DNA of 47,499 bases from an uncultured Verrucomicrobiales bacterium (GTDB lineage Bacteria > Verrucomicrobiota > Verrucomicrobiia > Verrucomicrobiales > Akkermansiaceae). Made by a program: the position numbers and the translations under genes. The notes beneath the pieces are model-generated. The model worked only from the letters and a program-made list of their open reading frames with translations, was not told the DNA's origin and ran no database searches. Positions 30,535 through 39,300 of this stretch are shown in pieces. The first letter of the stretch is position 1. Every line of letters begins with the position of its first letter. The stretch is taken from the NCBI GenBank assembly GCA_905478925.1, contig CAJQKQ010000121.1:1-47499 (forward strand), read 5' to 3'.

Positions 30535-30568
30535 AAGAAAAAGGCGCGGACTGATACCAGCCCGCGCC
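30535..30568 (-). terminator. Rho-independent terminator on the minus strand, upstream of the cyclophilin gene
   Basis: Read leftward, GGCGCGG (30568-30562) pairs with CCGCGCC (30549-30543), extended by CTG/CAG near the loop, and is followed by TTTTT at 30542-30538. It lies about 70 bases before the cyclophilin ATG. Nothing recognisable as a protein gene sits just upstream on this strand, so it ends a short RNA or acts as an attenuator for the operon. Confidence 0.8.
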
Positions 30569-30720
30569 CACTATGGCACATTCCCCCCAAATGGCCTCCG
30601 GATAGAAACGGGCGTAGGCGGTTTCCCTCCGGATCACGCTATTTCGCCCGACTCTATCATCGGAGACACAGGATATGTCGCAGAGGTTTTTGTTAGCTTT
30701 CACTGAAAAAAATAGCCTCT
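30543..30720 (-). ncRNA. Candidate structured small RNA or attenuator leader
   Basis: Between 30720 and the terminator the minus strand has several potential stems: an AGAGG/CCTCT pair (about 30720-30680), a GAAAC/GTTTC stem around 30610-30630, two copies of TCCGGAGG, and a bulged GGCCATT/AATGTGCC stem around 30570-30596. It has no coding signal. Upstream are AT-rich TATTTTTTT and TTGAGT stretches that could serve as a promoter. I compared it by eye with tmRNA, RNase P, SRP, 6S and common riboswitch consensus motifs without a match. The 5' end is a guess. Confidence 0.3.
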
Positions 30721-30772
30721 GTTGGAAATAAATTAACTCAAATTTCACCTCCCGAAAGACTATTCATTGCCC

Positions 30773-30821
30773 ATAAACGGCCATCGTTATCCAAAAACGG
30801 CCATCATCCGGGAAATCCGGG
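30773..30821. repeat. Direct repeats with 20-bp and 9-bp spacing
   Basis: AAACGGCCATC occurs at 30775-30785 and 30795-30805, exactly 20 bases (about two helical turns) apart, with further partial match around each copy. It is followed by a shorter tandem, ATCCGGGAA repeated at 9-base spacing around 30806-30823. The placement just upstream of the PhcB-like pseudogene suggests a former operator, but no binding protein is known. Confidence 0.4.
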
Positions 30822-30841
30822 AAAATTGACCGATACGGGTC

Positions 30842-31794
30842 ATGTCGCTTGTGAATTCCTGCGGAATTTGCAAAAAGTTGTGCGATCAACACCCTCGAAT
30901 GGATCTCAATCAGAGTAAATCGTCCCAAAGCGTCATCACATGCCGCAATAGCCAAGGCACTGAACTCACAGCAAACCTTCTGCGAATAAAACGATACTCA
31001 GTCGTATTCGAAATCTACAACCCTTACAGTATCCTACAGTTGTCGGAAGTCCTCTCAGACTTCCGCATTATGGCGTCTCGCAGGCTTCTCTACAACGGCA
31101 AGGCCGTCTCCTCAATACCGGTATCGTACTCGTCTGCGAAGCGATGCTCGACGAGGGTTGGATGGAGGTCGACTTCCTCGCAGGAATCTCAGCAGAAATC
31201 GGACAAAGGCAACCGAATGCGGATCTTAAGTCGCAGTTCTCGGAGTTCATGACCGAGTGGAAAACCGGGAACGAAGTAATCGACCCTTTCAAGATCGTTG
31301 TGGCTGATCTCTCCAGCATGCTCAGCGGCGTGCAGCACTGGCTGACAGGAATCGATGTCGGCATCAGGACGACTGTCACACGCCGCAGGCAGGACATGGA
31401 ACGGGAAATCTTTGCGAAGGTGGAACAGCGTGTCGTCGAGGAAATCATACCCTCGATGGAATCGTTCGAGAAGGTCGCAAACGAAGTCGGCGAGGCTGGC
31501 GTTGCCGTCCACAAGTCCTACGTCCGAAGGCAGCTCCACCCCATCGTTCTCTGTTCACCCTTCCTGTTCCGCACCTTCACGAAGCCGCTTGGCTACGCAG
31601 GCGACTATGAAATGATGAACATGATGCTTCGGGATCCATACGAAGGTTCCTCGGCCTTCGCGAAAATCCTCAACTACGCATTACTGAACACCGAGCCGGT
31701 CGTTGACGGGGCGCGCATAGAAAACATGAGGCGCCGTTTGAAGCTCGGTTTCTGCATCCGTCTTCTCGCCACCCACGTCCGCCTAGTTACCTAA
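30842..31794 (+). pseudogene. PhcB-like (3-hydroxypalmitate methyl ester synthesis) gene, frameshifted and truncated
   Basis: The first part (frame of 30842; likely start 30842 or 30899) reads GTELTANLLRIKRYSVVFEI and LQLSEVLSDFRIM, a PilZ-like lead domain, up to YNGKAVSS. The matching continuation LNTGIVLVCEAMLDEGWMEV lies in another frame, so about one base is missing near 31100-31118. The second part carries KPLGYAGDYEMMNMMLRDPY and NYALLNTEPVVDGARIENMR, the signature of the extracellular-factor 3-hydroxypalmitic acid methyl ester biosynthesis family. The S-adenosylmethionine-dependent methyltransferase domain that should follow is absent: homology ends near 31755 and a stop comes at 31794, where a truncated porin gene on the other strand begins. 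Two independent lesions make it non-functional. Confidence 0.8.
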
Positions 31795-32016
31795 ACCGAT
31801 AGAATAAAAGCCTACCTGCACTTGTGCGGTTTTTAACTGAGTCAGACCCGCAGGATTGTAGAAAACAGCTGCGGGGCTATCTGCGGTTGCCACGAAGGCA
31901 TTGCCACGTGCCGTGGCGAAAGCGTCTTGGTTCGGTAGGTAGTATCCAGCCCCGCAAGCGAGGCTCGGATAAAGGCAGATCAACGGCAACCAAGGCGTTC
32001 TTAGGATTTTCCCCAT
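31783..32016 (-). pseudogene. FadL/OmpP1-type outer-membrane porin gene, N-terminal fragment
   Basis: Seventy-seven codons from ATG 32016: a signal peptide (LRTPWLPLICLYPSLACG) then AGYYLPNQDAFATARGNAF and DSPAAVFYNPAGLTQL, the conserved N-terminal plug of the FadL/TodX long-chain fatty-acid and hydrophobic-compound transporter family. Family members exceed 350 residues; here the frame stops at 31783, just after strand one. The cut coincides with the truncated end of the PhcB-like gene, so one deletion probably removed both 3' ends. It starts four bases after the small lipoprotein ORF and would have been co-translated with it. Confidence 0.75.
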
Positions 32017-32020
32017 GAGA

Positions 32021-32185
32021 TTAATAAACCGGAGCTCCATATTCATACTCCTGCTCGCCACCTTCGGAGCCCTGGATTTTTTCTTTCGACCAGTGAAAGG
32101 TGGCTTTCGTATCCCGCCAGACACCGATACTGGTGTTGCAGGAAGCCAAGCAAATAACCAAAGCGATGGTACACAGAATCTTCAC
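32021..32185 (-). CDS. Small lipoprotein, 54 residues
   Basis: A short frame starting at GTG 32185 encodes KILCTIALVICLASC followed by NTSIGVWRDTKATFHW and a Glu-rich tail ending EYGAPVY. It has a textbook lipoprotein signal (LASC lipobox, Cys about 16). No ribosome binding site is obvious; a stop lies in frame at 32239, so it cannot extend far. It ends four bases before the ATG of the truncated FadL-type gene, suggesting an accessory lipoprotein of that porin. I do not recognise the mature sequence. Confidence 0.6.
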   Translation of the reverse strand: MKILCTIALVICLASCNTSIGVWRDTKATFHWSKEKIQGSEGGEQEYEYGAPVY

Positions 32186-32219
32186 GACGAAGAAGTAGCA
32201 GCGAAAGATGCTTAAGTAA

Positions 32220-32234
32220 ACTTGAATTTCAAGT
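32220..32234. repeat. Perfect 15-bp palindrome
   Basis: ACTTGAATTTCAAGT has 7-bp arms around one central base. It lies between the pseudopilin stop (32258) and the small lipoprotein start (32185), a position suitable for an operator or the core of a terminator; there is no T-run. Confidence 0.4.
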
Positions 32235-32257
32235 ATCTAGCAGGTAATCCCCCGGGT

Positions 32258-32845
32258 CTACCAGCTTTTCACCAGGGTACTGGGCTTCGCATCGCCGGAC
32301 TGGGCGACTCCCTGACTGTATACGGCAACACGGCGGCCATTCAGCTTGTATGTTTTGGAAAGACCCTGCGGCGTGAAGCTCAGGCGCTCGTCATAATCGT
32401 AGTCCAACCAGATGTAGAATGGCTGTCCCCACGGATCATACATTCCGGCGATGGAGTCCCCATTTAAGCCGTATTCGATGCCGTCCTTGCTGTTCTTGGC
32501 CTCCTTGCCGCTGAGGAAGCGCATTTTCCGGGCGTTCTGGTCGCCGTCGTCCACTCCTGCAAGGATCTCCAGAAGCGTGATGCCCTCGCCGGATGTGGTG
32601 TTGAATTCCTTGTCGCTATCGTTTGTTCCCGGATCTGGGAGCGCGGAATATTCGGTGTAGAATTGGTCGGCTGCGATCTGGATCGAAGTGGCCATCGCCT
32701 GCGCGGAAACCTTACGAGCCTTGTTCATGGCTGCGGCACCGCCCGCGAACCCTGCTGCAGCGAGAACCGCGATAATGGCGATTACGACAAGAAGTTCGAC
32801 GAGAGTGAAGCCGCGGTTGACGTTTTTTTTAGATGAGCTTTTCAT
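32258..32845 (-). CDS. Type II secretion-like pseudopilin (prepilin N-terminal domain)
   Basis: A 195-residue protein with a class III signal: basic leader MKSSSKKNVNRG cut before FTLVELLVVIAIIAVLA, with Glu at +5 as required for pilin assembly. After the hydrophobic helix come ARKVSAQAMATSIQIAADQF and a globular C-terminal part with YDPWGQPFYIWLDYDYD, like the DPWGxPY motif of GspG-type major pseudopilins. Verrucomicrobia carry many such genes scattered without a full secretion operon, as here. The specific machine is unknown. It lies 128 bases after nadA on the same strand. Confidence 0.9.
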   Translation of the reverse strand: MKSSSKKNVNRGFTLVELLVVIAIIAVLAAAGFAGGAAAMNKARKVSAQAMATSIQIAADQFYTEYSALPDPGTNDSDKEFNTTSGEGITLLEILAGVDDGDQNARKMRFLSGKEAKNSKDGIEYGLNGDSIAGMYDPWGQPFYIWLDYDYDERLSFTPQGLSKTYKLNGRRVAVYSQGVAQSGDAKPSTLVKSW

Positions 32846-32973
32846 AAATTTTTAGTGATTCAGATGGGGCTAAGGGAATTCGTCAATCGGATTCTCCAAA
32901 ATTAAGCATTCACAACGTAATTACCTAGCTCTGGGAAAGGCGGATTGCAAATCATTTCAGATGCAGAGGCCAA

Positions 32974-33909
32974 TCACTTGGACTGCTCGAGCATCCTGAG
33001 GAGCGGAAGTTCCGCACGCTTTCTCGTCTCCTCATCCATTTCCACCCTTGGCTGGAGATCCCTCAGGCAATTCCTGAGCTTCTCCATGGTGTTCATTTTC
33101 ATGTAGCGGCAGTCGGCGCAGGCGCAGCGATCCGTGGGACCAGGAATGAGATTCTTGTCAGGGCATTCCCGTTTCAACCTGTGGAGCATGCCGCTCTCGG
33201 TGACGACGATGATGTCCTTCACAGCTGCGTTCTTGCAGAAATGAATCATTTTCTCCGTGGAGCAAACCTCGTCGGCCAGCAACCGCACCGCCTGAGTGCA
33301 CTCGGGATGTGCGACGACCAGCGCATCGGGATACTCCGACTTGATCCTATTGATCGAATCCCTGGTGAACTCAACATGGACATAACAAGCGCCCTGCCAC
33401 AGATCCATCTTCCGCCCGGTCTGTTCCATTACCCATGCGCCCAAATTCGCATCAGGCACGAAAAGGATGGGACGATCCGGCGGCGCCAGGTTGACAATTT
33501 TCACCGCGTTCCCGGAGGTGCAGATGACATCGCAGAGCGCCTTCACCCCACCCGAGCAATTGATGTAGGCGATGACGTAGTAGTTCTTTTCAGCGTTCTC
33601 CTTCAAGTAGGCCTCAAGTTGGTCGGCGGGGCACGACTGCTCCAACGAGCAGCCAGCATCTTTGTCGGGCAGCACCACGGTTTTCGACGGGTTGACGATC
33701 TTCGCGGTCTCGGCCATGAAATGAACGCCGCAGAAGACGATCACCTCGGCGTCCGTGGCTTTCGCCTGATAGGCCAACCCGAGGGAATCGCCTACATAAT
33801 CGGCGACATCCTGGATGTCCCCTGTTTGGTAATTGTGAGCCAGGATAATTGCGTTCCTAGCGCGTTTCAGTTCGAGGATTTCCCCTTTAAGATCCAAGGC
33901 GGTTTGCAT
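32974..33909 (-). CDS. nadA: Quinolinate synthase A
   Basis: A 4Fe-4S enzyme condensing iminoaspartate and dihydroxyacetone phosphate into quinolinate for NAD synthesis. ATG at 33909 has GGGAG about nine bases upstream and gives a 311-residue product; an in-frame TTG at 33924 is unlikely. The three cluster cysteines fall at Cys118 (YINCSGGVK), Cys204 (AHPEC) and the CACADC block at 262-267. Substrate motifs ILAHNYQ near 22-28, DYVGDSLGLA and VHVEF are present. nadB and nadC are not in the window. It follows the bactofilin genes. Confidence 0.97.
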   Translation of the reverse strand: MQTALDLKGEILELKRARNAIILAHNYQTGDIQDVADYVGDSLGLAYQAKATDAEVIVFCGVHFMAETAKIVNPSKTVVLPDKDAGCSLEQSCPADQLEAYLKENAEKNYYVIAYINCSGGVKALCDVICTSGNAVKIVNLAPPDRPILFVPDANLGAWVMEQTGRKMDLWQGACYVHVEFTRDSINRIKSEYPDALVVAHPECTQAVRLLADEVCSTEKMIHFCKNAAVKDIIVVTESGMLHRLKRECPDKNLIPGPTDRCACADCRYMKMNTMEKLRNCLRDLQPRVEMDEETRKRAELPLLRMLEQSK

Positions 33910-33957
33910 GGCGGAATCTCCCAACCGATGGGGGGAAATGCAAGAGCCAATCGTCCC

Positions 33958-34767
33958 TCAACCCGCGATCTCAGGACTTACGACTTCCATAAGCCCGCTG
34001 TGCTTGGCTCCGGCCTTGACCACCAGTCCCCCGGCACGGGCAAGCCCCTGCAGGTGCGCCTTCTTCTCAAGCACAATCGTTCCGGTACACGTCAGCTGCG
34101 CTTTCACGTTGCCGTCGATGTAGGCCTTCTCAGCACGGACATCACCTTGAAATTCGACCTCTGCCCCGCGCTCCACCCTGAGTTCGGCACAACTTACGTT
34201 ACCAACAATCTTGCCATGGCTCCTGATCCGAAGAACACCGGAACAATCGACCGGCGCAGCGAGTTTCCCCAGAACCGTAAGATCATGGCACTGAACCTGG
34301 ACTCCGATGATCGACCCTTCCTTGAGTATCTTGACGTCCCCACGGGTCTGGATGCGCCGCCTCCAGGCATGATCGATTTCGTAATCTGTGAGGCTGATGT
34401 ATCCGCCGCACTTCGGGCACTGGCTGGATTGGGCGGCGGGAACGACATTGAACTTGTTGCTGCAATGGTAGCATTCGATCGAGCGCGGTGGACGTTCGCG
34501 ATGGAATATTTTCCTGAGAAAACCGGTGCTTGCACGTTTCTCGCTCTTCACCGCCACCTTGGGTCCACCGCCCGTCGTAGGGTACTGGAGAGGAGGTTTC
34601 CCCGGGCTCGCAAGCCGGGTCGCGTGTTTTGGCCGGATCACAGGTTTGCCATCCCGCACATCCATATGCTGGCCGCAAGACCGGCAAAGGGTGGATATCA
34701 CCATGGAAGGTTCCATCTGGCGATGTTCACAAGCCGGACAGACGAGTTCGATGTGCCTCGCGTTCAA
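33958..34767 (-). CDS. Bactofilin-domain protein with N-terminal zinc ribbons
   Basis: A 269-residue protein. Two CxxC...CxxC zinc ribbons occupy the N-terminal half: C10-x2-C13 with C28-x2-C31, and a second set near 99-122 (ECYHC and QCPKCGG). A basic linker lies between them. From about 140 the sequence becomes the regular right-handed beta-helix of bactofilins (SIIGVQVQCHDLTVLGKL, GKIVGNVSCAEL, VEFQGDVRAEKAYIDGNV). Bactofilins polymerise without nucleotides and scaffold cell-shape or envelope proteins; the zinc ribbons may add a partner- or nucleic-acid-binding module, which is inference. Adjacent to a conventional bactofilin gene. Confidence 0.85.
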   Translation of the reverse strand: MNARHIELVCPACEHRQMEPSMVISTLCRSCGQHMDVRDGKPVIRPKHATRLASPGKPPLQYPTTGGGPKVAVKSEKRASTGFLRKIFHRERPPRSIECYHCSNKFNVVPAAQSSQCPKCGGYISLTDYEIDHAWRRRIQTRGDVKILKEGSIIGVQVQCHDLTVLGKLAAPVDCSGVLRIRSHGKIVGNVSCAELRVERGAEVEFQGDVRAEKAYIDGNVKAQLTCTGTIVLEKKAHLQGLARAGGLVVKAGAKHSGLMEVVSPEIAG

Positions 34768-34828
34768 TTCAACCCCTGTGCCCCCGATATGGTTTCCGCG
34801 GAAAAATGAAATTTTCCCTCGGCAAAAA

Positions 34829-35389
34829 TCACTTGCCTGCCATCGCCGCCGGCTGGGACGTGGACGGCGAATTCTGGCTTGGCTTCGATACCGGCCCGGA
34901 AGAAGGCGCTTGGCTTGGTGTTCCCACCGTAGATTTGCCGACGAAAATTGCGCCCGCCTCGATGGTTAGCACTGCTGCCTTGATATCGCCGATAACCTCC
35001 GCGCCGGCCTTGAGTTCAACCCGGTTCGTCACGGTCATGTTGCCATGAACTTTTCCGTAGATCACTACGGTTCCCGTCTTGATCTCCGCCTTGAGTCGCG
35101 CGTTTTCGCCTACCGTGAGGTTACCGGTCGACTGGATGTCACCCTCGATCTTGCCATCGACGATGAGGTCGTGCTGAAACTTGACGATCCCCTTGATCTC
35201 GACATCCGAGGAAAGGACATTGCGGGTGTTTCCCGCGGAAGACTTCCCGGCGGGTACCGACGAGCCGTAACCCGAAGCGGAATCCCTGCTGGGCGAAGGC
35301 GCAGTGGCCTGAGGCGCACGCTCTTCGGGGGTGGTTAGCGATGGCTTTTTTTGTTCGCTTGCTTCTTGGCCAATGACTTTCTTGAACAC
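34829..35389 (-). CDS. Bactofilin (polymer-forming cytoskeletal protein)
   Basis: A 186-residue protein with a Ser/Pro-rich disordered N-terminal stretch (about 10-57), a central bactofilin beta-helix (about 60-150: VEIKGIVKFQHDLIVDGKI, GNLTVGENARLKAEI, VHGNMTVTNRVELKAGAEV), and a Ser/Pro/Gln-rich C-terminal tail. This is the standard layout of the family. It lies between the TPR membrane protein and the zinc-ribbon bactofilin, all read leftward with gaps of 50 and 61 bases, so the two bactofilins probably co-assemble. Confidence 0.92.
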   Translation of the reverse strand: MFKKVIGQEASEQKKPSLTTPEERAPQATAPSPSRDSASGYGSSVPAGKSSAGNTRNVLSSDVEIKGIVKFQHDLIVDGKIEGDIQSTGNLTVGENARLKAEIKTGTVVIYGKVHGNMTVTNRVELKAGAEVIGDIKAAVLTIEAGAIFVGKSTVGTPSQAPSSGPVSKPSQNSPSTSQPAAMAGK

Positions 35390-35439
35390 GCCGAAAAGTA
35401 ATGGCTGAAAAACCGCCCTGTCAATGCGTTTCCCCCCGA

Positions 35440-36255
35440 TTATTCGGGGATTTTCTGCGTCGGCAGGAGTGGGTTGGAGCCTGGATTCACGCCCCCACCT
35501 TTGATTGCCTCGATAAGATCATTGGAATTCGGATCGGTGATGGAAATTCCGTCATCCTCACCGGTCAGGTTTGCATCGGGCACAACAATCGGTGCCGCCA
35601 CCTCAACAGGAGCCTCCGCCTTCAGTAGCAGGCTGCGCTGCATCGCTTCCTGGGCAAACGGGCTTTCCGGAAACTCACGCTCCACCGTTTCGTATGCCTT
35701 GGCTGCGGCGTCCTTGTCTCCCTTGGAAAGCTCGATGTCTCCCAGAGAAATCCATGCATACGAAGCAAGGTGGCGAGAATTGGGGCTGTCCGCGATCTCA
35801 TGGAACATCTCCGCAGCCTCTTCGGTCTTGCCCTGGGACAACAGCTTGGCGGCCAGACTTGCTAACGCGCTGGGTCTAGCGGGATGACTTGCATCACCTC
35901 CAACAAAAGCTTCAAGGGTCGCGATCGCATCGTCCTGCTGGCCGTCTTCCCACTGCTTCTCGGCCAATAGAACCTTGGCGCTATCCGCGGCGACGGTTCC
36001 CTCATGGTTTTTCACCACCTCTTGGAGCTCGGAAATATCCTCCGCCTTCGAAAGCAAGACGCCTGCCGTCTCCTGCGCGCTTTTCTCGATCCCATCGATA
36101 ATGACATAAGCGACGGCCGCAAGCGCCAGTATCACGGCGAGCACGATCAGTTTCATCTGGTGCTTATCGAGAAACATCTCCAGCGCCGGAGGTTCTTGTG
36201 AAATTTCGCCCAAGGGGCCACCGGGTACTGCTGGGAGTGTGTTTTCTTCGGACAT
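35440..36255 (-). CDS. YfgM-like membrane-anchored TPR protein
   Basis: A 271-residue protein starting at ATG 36255 (MSEENTLPAVPGG; upstream open frame lacks homology). It has a short cytoplasmic N-terminus, one membrane helix at about 35-54 (KLIVLAVILALAAVAYVIID), and a periplasmic TPR region (AAKLLSQGKTEEAAEMFHEI, SLGDIELSKGDKDAAAKAYE). The topology resembles YfgM/AncA-type ancillary translocon or chaperone-contact proteins, though it could be another scaffold. The C-terminal 50 residues are low in structure (Pro, Asn, Gly). Divergent from dnaE; leads the bactofilin-nadA run. Confidence 0.82.
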   Translation of the reverse strand: MSEENTLPAVPGGPLGEISQEPPALEMFLDKHQMKLIVLAVILALAAVAYVIIDGIEKSAQETAGVLLSKAEDISELQEVVKNHEGTVAADSAKVLLAEKQWEDGQQDDAIATLEAFVGGDASHPARPSALASLAAKLLSQGKTEEAAEMFHEIADSPNSRHLASYAWISLGDIELSKGDKDAAAKAYETVEREFPESPFAQEAMQRSLLLKAEAPVEVAAPIVVPDANLTGEDDGISITDPNSNDLIEAIKGGGVNPGSNPLLPTQKIPE

Positions 36256-36393
36256 AAGATCTTTCCGCCGACGGCGGATGCACATGCAAGCCATCCCCGC
36301 CCATGAAATCAACCGCATAATCACCCCATCTCAGGTTTCCGGAGTCTGACCTCTGGACATTGCCCCACTCTTCCATCATCAATTTACCAACGC

Positions 36394-39300
36394 ATGTCCG
36401 ACTCCTTCGTCCACCTTCACCTACACACCGCCTACTCCCTGCTCGATGGCATGATCCGCACCAAGGAGCTTGCCGCCCGTGCCGCCGAGCTCGGCATGCC
36501 CGCCGTCGCCATGACCGATCACGGCAATCTCTTCGGAGCCATCGACTTCTACCAAGCCTGCCTGAAAGCAGGGGTGAAACCAATACTCGGCTGCGAAATC
36601 TACCTTGCCCCGTTCGCCGCTTCAGAAAAAAAGAAAGTTCTCAACCGCAAGAACGCAACCCACCTCACCCTCCTAGCAGAGACCAACGAGGGCTGGCAAA
36701 ATCTCTCAAAGCTCACCTCCATCGGCCACCTCGATGGCATGTATAATGGCAAACCGCGCGTCGACAGGGAGAACCTCCGCGCCCATTCCAAAGGCATCAT
36801 CTGCCTCTCCGGCTGCATCTCCGGCCCGGTCAATGAATGGCTGCTGAAAGATGATCCGGAAAATGCCCTCGCAGCCCTGACTGAACTCCGCGACATCTTC
36901 GGACAGGAAAATACCTTCGTCGAACTCCACAACCACGGCCTCGAGAAACAGCTCAACCTCCTCCCTCAGCTCATCGATCTCGCAAAGCAGCTCGACCTCC
37001 CGGTGGTCGCCGCCAACGATGTCCATTTCCTCAACCGCGACGACCACGAAGCCCACGACGTCATGATCTGCATCGGCACTGGATCCATGGTCATCGATGA
37101 AACCCGCATGCGCTACACCCCGGAAGTTCATTTCAAGACCGCCGAGGAAATGCGCGAAATTTTCAAGGACATACCCGAAGCCTGCGACAACACGCTCCGC
37201 ATCGCCGAGCGCTGCAACGTCGAGATCAAGCTCGACGCCACCTCATCCGAAAAATACCCGCAGTTCCCCACTCCGGATGGCTCCCCGCGTGAGGAATACC
37301 TCATGAAAATCTGCCAGGAAGGAGTCCTCAACCACTACGGAGCGGAAAAAGCCAACTCCGCCGAAGTCCAGGAACGCCTGAAATACGAAGTCGATACCAT
37401 CAACTCCCTCGGCTTCGCATCCTACTTCCTCATCACCGCAGATTTCATCCAGTGGGCTCGCGACAACGACATCCCCGTCGGCCCCGGCCGTGGCTCCGCC
37501 GCCGGGTCGCTCGCCTCCTACGCGATGGGCATCACCAATATCTGCCCGCTCCAGTTCGGACTCCTCTTCGAACGTTTCCTCAACCCCGAGCGTGTCTCCC
37601 CTCCCGATGTCGACATCGATTTCTGCCAGTCCCGCCGCGTCGAGGTCATCCAATACGTCCGCGAAAAATACGGCGAGAAATCCGTTTCCCACATCATCAC
37701 CTACGGCACCATGGGCGCGAAATCCGTCATCCGCGATGTCGCCCGTGTGATGGGAGTCTCCTACGGCGAGGCGGATAAGATTTCCAAAATGATCGAAGCC
37801 AAGCCCGGCGTAAAACTCCAGGGCGAGTGGGATACCAAGGAGGAACTCCGCGAATTCATCGAATCCTCCTCCACCTACAAGGAACTCTGGACCTACGTAC
37901 TCCGCCTCGAAGGAATCAATCGCAACGTCGGCGTCCACGCCGCCGGAGTCGTCATCGGCGACCGCCCACTCGACGAACACGTCCCCCTCACCCGCGGCAA
38001 CGAAGGTGAAGTCGTAACCCAGTACGACATGGGGGCCATCACCGAAGTGGGTCTCCTGAAAATGGATTTCCTCGGACTGAAAAACCTCACCGTCATCCAC
38101 GACGCCGTCGGCCACATCCGCAAGCACCTGCCGGACTTCGATATCGAAAAAGCCCCCCTCGATAACCAACCCGCCTTCGATATGCTCAACCGTGGTGAAA
38201 CCATGGGGGTCTTCCAGCTGGAGTCTGGCGGCATGGTCGAGACCTGCAAGAAGTACGAGATACGTAGTATCGATGACATCATCGACCTGATCGCCGTCTA
38301 TCGCCCCGGCGCCATGCAGTTCATCGACCAGATGCTGGATGTAAAAAAAGGCAAGAAAGCCATGTACGAGCACCCCCTGCTCGAGCAGATTTGCGGCAAC
38401 ACCTACGGCGTCATGATCTACCAGGAGCAGGTGCAAAACGCTGCCAAAGTCCTCGCCGGATACACCCTCGGCGGCGCCGACCTCCTGCGCCGCGCCATGG
38501 GCAAAAAGGACGTCAAGAAGATGGAGCTCGAGCGGAAGAAATTCATCGCCGGTGCCAAGCAGCACAACGACATCGGGGAAAAACTCGCCAACACGATTTT
38601 CGACAAGATCAACGCCTTCGCCGGTTACGGATTTAACAAATCCCACTCCGCCTGCTACGGCCACATCTCCTACTGGACCGCCTACATGAAGGCGAACCAC
38701 CCCGTCGAGTTCATGGCTGCCCTGCTTTCCAACGAAGTCAACAACACCGACAAGATCACAGTCTTCGTCGCCGAGTGCCACCGCATGGGTATCGAAATCC
38801 TCCCGCCCAACCTCAACAAATCCCTCCTACGTTTCACCCCCGAGGAAACCAAGGGCGGAGCCAAAGCCATCCGCTATGGCCTGGCCGCAATCAAAAACGT
38901 CGGCGAAGCCGCCATGGCCACCGCCATCAAGGAGCGCACCGAAAACGGCAACTACCTCTCCCTCGAGGATTTCTCCTCACGCCTCGATTCCAAAGTCATC
39001 AACAAACGTATCCTCGAAAACCTCGTCAAAGCCGGAGCCCTCGACTGGACCGGCGAGAACCGCGCCACCATGTTCTCCCGCCTCGAGCAGGTCGTCGCCT
39101 CCGCCTCCGCCGCACAGAAAGACAAAGCCTCCGGCCAGTCATCCATGTTCGATGCCGCGGATTTCTCACCCCCACCCGTCGTCAAAGGCACCCCCTCAGC
39201 AAACACCGTCGAGGAATGGTCGAAAGACGACCGCCTCAGCCATGAGAAGGAACTCCTCGGCTTCTATGTCACCGGCCACCCGCTCGACAAATACCGCTCC

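Noticed and set aside
30740..30760. CTTTCGGGAGGTGAAATT-like text on the minus strand resembling part of an FMN riboswitch
   Set aside because: Only one short block matches; the other conserved FMN elements and a downstream flavin gene are absent.
30764..30955. 63-codon minus-strand frame upstream of the terminator
   Set aside because: No motif, and it crosses the direct repeats and the PhcB-like N-terminal region; not supported as the source of the terminated transcript.
33181..34809. 542-codon open frame on the plus strand
   Set aside because: It is antisense to nadA and the zinc-ribbon bactofilin, both with clear family motifs; its product has no recognisable motif and the lack of stops reflects codon bias.
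37243..38781. 512-codon open frame antisense to dnaE
   Set aside because: Product is Asp/Gly/Val-rich mirror sequence without motifs; dnaE is unambiguous on the other strand.
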